A stretch of 64,000 nt of DNA from Corallium rubrum (lineage: Eukaryota > Cnidaria > Anthozoa > Scleralcyonacea > Coralliidae), in assembly GCA_964035015.1 (NCBI GenBank), contig OZ036004.1, forward strand, positions 15,187,419 to 15,251,418, given 5' to 3'. Positions 60,725 to 64,000 of this stretch are shown here, piece after piece. The position numbers and the translations under genes were made by a program. Below the pieces are notes generated by a model. The model was not told the DNA's origin, did no database searches, and saw only the letters and a list, made by a program, of their open reading frames with translations. Positions within the stretch are counted from its first letter, which is position 1, and every line of letters begins with the position of its first letter.

Positions 60725-61515
60725 GGCATGTATATAGATAGATAGCTTTATTTAACCACGCTAACATCGTCAGCAAAAGCTGGTTTCCACGATGGGCGTG
60801 TAAAACAATAGAAACAAAATTACATTTACAAACAGGAAAATAACAGAACAGTACTTAGCTATATTACATTGGTAGTTTCGGTATTTACATAGATATAGAG
60901 AAAATCTTAGTTTGTATCAACATAAGTAGCAATTTTTCGTTTAAAGCTTGAAAAGGATTTACTATCTCTTATGTTTGATGGTAGGGAATTCCATATTGAG
61001 GCGCCATCAAACATAAGACTTTTTTTTATATTGTTTGTTCGTGGTTGTGGCAAACACACTTTAGAGGAATTGTCACGAAGATTGTGACTTAAGACTTCTT
61101 GCCTGAAAGTAAATAGTTTGTTCAGACATTCTGGCCCCATATTGTTAAGTATTTTAAACATGATTTTAGCTTTTGCCTTTTTCCTCTGTTGTTTTAGTGG
61201 TTCCCATCCTAATGCACTTAAAGCAGTTTCTTGGCTTACTTCATTGGGTGTATTTGCTATAATACGAGCAGCTCTGTTGTGAAGTTTTTGTAAATGTGTA
61301 GACTGGGTTTCACCAAACACATTCCAAACTTCACAACAGTAGTTGAAGTATGGTTGTATTATAGCATTATATACTGATAAAAGTGTTTTCCTGTCAACAA
61401 ATTCTTTTAGACGTCGAAGGGCGCCTAATCCCGAAGTAATTTTCTTACATATGCCTTCAGTGTTACTTTTCCAATTCAAGTGTCGGTCGATTATATATGT
61501 TTTTATAATTCACTT
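60725..61515 (-). pseudogene. CR1/L2-like LINE, 5'-truncated 3' end
   Basis: Minus-strand open stretch 60907-61479 (190 codons), with in-frame similarity reaching ~61515 (IDRHLNWKS). It is the C-terminal end of a LINE RT: LLSVYNAIIQPYFNYCCEVW, LQKLHNRAARII, then FDGASIWNSLPSNIRDS, the usual terminal domain of CR1/L2/Rex-like elements. The RT core and endonuclease are missing, as expected from 5' truncation. A ~180-bp 3' UTR follows, with AATAAA (plus 60747-60752) and a short CTAT repeat tail, where the element ends against BEL gag sequence. It is thus nested in the BEL copy. I could not identify a target-site duplication. Confidence 0.85.
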
Positions 61516-61686
61516 AGTTCAAGTGTCGATGTAGTATTTAAAATATATTTGAATTTATTAACGATAATTTTAACTTACAAGTTTGAAGTTTCCTCGTTTG
61601 TTGAGCAACATAAAACAACGCTCAACATCTTGTTCAACCATAACAGAAGAGCCAGTCACGATGCTTGGCAACTAAAAACTATCTAA
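61516..61686. other. Spacer between LINE and hAT copy
   Basis: No gene seen. ttcaagtgtcg at 61475-61485 recurs at 61518-61528, a possible trace of the LINE 5' junction. An 8-bp inverted repeat TGTTGAGC...GCTCAACA (61599-61606 and 61620-61627, 13-nt loop) is present. It could be a hAT subterminal motif or chance. The BEL 5' LTR is not recognisable here. Confidence 0.5.
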
Positions 61687-64000
61687 CATGAAGTATATAT
61701 CCAACAGTTATCATGCGAGGCAAAAGATTGCGGGTCTGAATTCAACAGTGATTATCGGCTCGAACATAACAGAAAGCAGCATGGGGGAAGATTAAGCGTG
61801 CCTTACGAGATTGTTGGTGCTGTGAAGAATCCATTTGAAGCAGCCAGGCGTAAAAAAATACGTTTGGATCAATTGGACGAAGATGATGCCGGATCTCACG
61901 ATTGTTAAAGTGCTTCAGCGGACCCAGTAGTCGAGGCTACGCTTTTAAACCATCCAATCGAACTTGAACACGAGCCAGGAGATGTTGTCTTACATGTGTC
62001 AGCATTATCGCCAAGAAAAGATGCAGAGCCAAATCGTGCACTTGATGAATATCCGCGCTTGAGGCGCCTCGTGCTTGAAGATGCTGTGAACATTACATCA
62101 GAGACAGAGTCAGTGATATCTAATTCTGAAAGTGAAATGGAGTCAACTCAGTCTAGTAATTGTCGTGAAAGTAGTGATAAAGACGATGCGCCGGATGCTT
62201 GGATTACTTGTGCTGGGAAACTTCAGCATATCATAAACACTATAGACAAAACAGGCCACTCAATTTTGAAAGAAGTGAAACAGCCAAGTGTCCCTAACAT
62301 AGAACAATTCGTTTTATCCGTGACGGAACTTGCAGAAAGCGTTGGAAACCAGTGCAATGCATTAAAGAAATCTGCAAAACGCTGTTTAGAAAATATCAAG
62401 AAACAGAAAGGAGTAGTTTCTGAACAGGAAGTAGCCTGTCTGATGGAACACGACCCCGGAAAACGAGGTGAAATTTCATCTGATAACCAACGAGAATTTC
62501 TGATCAACATGGGGCCCTGCCAACCCAAGTTAGCAGCCTACGCAAGCAATCCTAGCATAAAGTCGGGGAAACAAAACAAGTTCTCAAGCAGCTGGTTCGA
62601 GGATTATCCGCTTCTAGAATATAGTGTTCAGAAGGATGCAGCCTATTGTTTCGTGTGCTATTTGGAGTAAGCCAATGGCAGAAAATGAAGAGTGTCAGAA
62701 CGAAAAAGAAAGGCAAACTGACGCAACATTTTACAAGCCAGAACCACAGGGAAGCACTAAGAGATTTTGCGAGATTCATGAATCCAAATCAGAAAGTTGA
62801 CATGCTTTTGGATGCAAATCGCCGCCTAGAGTTGATCAAAGAAGCAGAAGATGCAACACTCAACACCAGAATAGTTACTATTCTATGTGATGTTGTCCGC
62901 ACTTTGGCCATGCAGGACATCGCGTTCCGCGGAGAAACAGATGAAACCAGCAACTTTTACCAGGTAGTTCAACTGTTGAGTCGCCACTGCAGCCTACTGG
63001 AATATTGGCAGAATGAGACACGAATGCGCCCTTATCATGTCACATATATGAGCCGATGTACACAAAATGAATTCATTAAGCTCATTGGAGACGCAGTGAG
63101 ATATCGTATGATTAAAGAGTTGGAAGAAGCACCGGCATTCTAAGTAATGGCCGATACGACTCCCGACACAAGCAACAACGACCAGATATCAATTGTTGTA
63201 TGGTATGTCACAGATGATAAGCCAGTAGAACGTTTACTTTCTTTGACGGTCCTTAGAGACAAATCTGCGGATGGCCATGCAACAGAGATCTTAAGATCTC
63301 TTAACGAGCATAATGTCGATGTAAGAAAGCTTTATTTTCAGTCCTACGACTTCGCTGCATGCATGTCTGGGGTGTACAACGGATGCCAAAAGAAGCTCGA
63401 TGACAAAATCAAGATAGATTTTCCACAGCAAGAAATTCCTTACATTCCATGTCAGGCTCATCGGCTGAACACATTTGTCGAGGGGAGCTGCAAAGCTATA
63501 GTGCCCTTGTGTCATCAATGTTTGTCATTGCTTCAGAAGATTATTGACAAAGAGCTGAATTCAGATGCTAATACTCAAGATCAAGCCAGGGCACTTCTGA
63601 AAAAATAAAACGGTACGATTTCATATTTAGCCTGGGAATAATGAGATTCATTATGCGTCACTGCAAGGTCCTTGTAGTTCAGCTTCAGGAAGAAGGTCTG
63701 AACTTGCTAGATGCTCTTTCTCTGGTATCCACAACGAGAAATGCTATAAAAAAAGATTCGAAATGAAGTCCAAGTAGACAACCAGGTGAAGGCTGCAACA
63801 GCAATGGCAAGGCAAGTTGGATCTGATCCAGAAGACGAATTCCATCGTCATCACAGAAGAAGAGTAAACCCATCGTCATCACAGAAGAAGAGTAAACTCA
63901 AGAAGGTTTGATGAGCATGGTGAAAACGAAGCTGAGATTGCATTCGCCAGTTTTTACAGGAAAGAGACATTTTCCGTCCTTGATCAGGTCATCGCAGATT
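61687..64000 (+). pseudogene. hAT transposase copy, ZMYM/TTF type (DUF4371), decayed and cut by the window end
   Basis: Coding similarity runs across three frames. N-terminal C2H2-like finger C-x4-C-x11-H-x4-H (C codons at 61714 and 61729, H at 61765 and 61780). Then a TTF-type finger (SSSWFEDYPLLEYS...CFVC, to 62670), a DUF4371-like part (62646-63143; DIAFRGETDE, NEFIKLIG), then the catalytic region beginning MADTTPD with YDFAACMSG and CQAHRLN (63147-63608), and LQEEGLNLLDALSLV to the end. Lesions: in-frame TAA at 61906; frame change near 62655; TAA at 63141 just before MADTTPD; frame changes at A-runs 63600-63605 and 63748-63754; and a 28-bp tandem duplication at 63842-63897. The dimerisation domain would lie beyond the window. 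The transposase is not functional in this copy. A domesticated ZMYM-like host gene is possible in principle, but the many breaks argue against it. Confidence 0.87.
63842..63897 (+). repeat. 28-bp perfect tandem duplication in the hAT copy
   Basis: The unit beginning ccatcgtcatcacagaagaa occurs twice without spacer (63842-63869 and 63870-63897). As 28 is not a multiple of 3 it shifts the frame; hAT-like coding (RRFDEHGENE...) resumes immediately after in the shifted frame. Confidence 0.95.

Noticed and set aside
1-64000. tRNA, rRNA or riboswitch genes
   Set aside because: I found no cloverleaf, rRNA core or aptamer pattern by eye; a covariance-model scan would be needed to exclude small RNA genes.

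Overview
This is a piece of an AT-rich animal nuclear genome, made almost entirely of satellite DNA and transposable elements. I see no complete host gene. The repertoire (a Helentron with an endonuclease tail, a BEL/Pao retrotransposon, a CR1/L2-like LINE, a ZMYM/TTF-type hAT transposase) points to a marine invertebrate. An anthozoan or other cnidarian is my best guess, but that is inference. Eukaryotic splice and polyadenylation-like signals are present; operons and ribosome-binding sites are not.

Layout. 1-11760: tandem array of a ~173-bp satellite (satellite A). 11761-~21375: a complete-looking Helentron (HLE2-type rolling-circle transposon), ~9.6 kb, inserted in a T-tract of satellite A; 36 bp of satellite A resume on its right side. 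21412-21611: exactly 200 Ns, a placeholder gap. 21612-56374: a second, apparently unrelated satellite (satellite B, 187-bp and 175-bp monomers), interrupted at 40241-41273 by a short insertion whose ends fit a classical Helitron (5'-TC, CTAG-3', inserted between A and T). 56375-58044: ~1.7 kb of 8-bp microsatellite (TTTATTTG and variants). 58045-~60724, minus strand: a truncated, frameshifted BEL/Pao gag-protease-RT copy. ~60727-61515, minus: 3' end of a CR1/L2-like LINE, apparently inserted in the BEL gag 5' region. ~61687-64000, plus: decayed hAT transposase copy running off the window.

The most interesting object is the Helentron. Its first reading frame starts with a ~93-residue leader ending in a 2A-like ribosome-skipping motif (DVEENPGP). 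A cysteine-peptidase-like domain follows, with a Cys and an Asp-x-His pair resembling the herpesvirus-tegument-type deubiquitinase family (C76). The domain is cut by a -1 frame change exactly at a correctly phased T TTT TTG heptamer and continues in the 1991-codon second frame. That frame carries 23-residue tandem repeats, zinc-binding and DUF6570-like segments, a HUH/Y2 Rep nuclease, a PIF1-like helicase and an EEP/AP-type endonuclease, all with catalytic motifs intact. If the shift is programmed, or is only a one-T sequencing or mutation artefact, the element would make a large polyprotein: 2A would release the leader, and the protease would sit at the front of the replication/transposition enzyme. 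The 3' non-coding part holds a 23-bp minisatellite, competing hairpins, a possible captured receptor-like exon and a 203-bp inverted-repeat structure.
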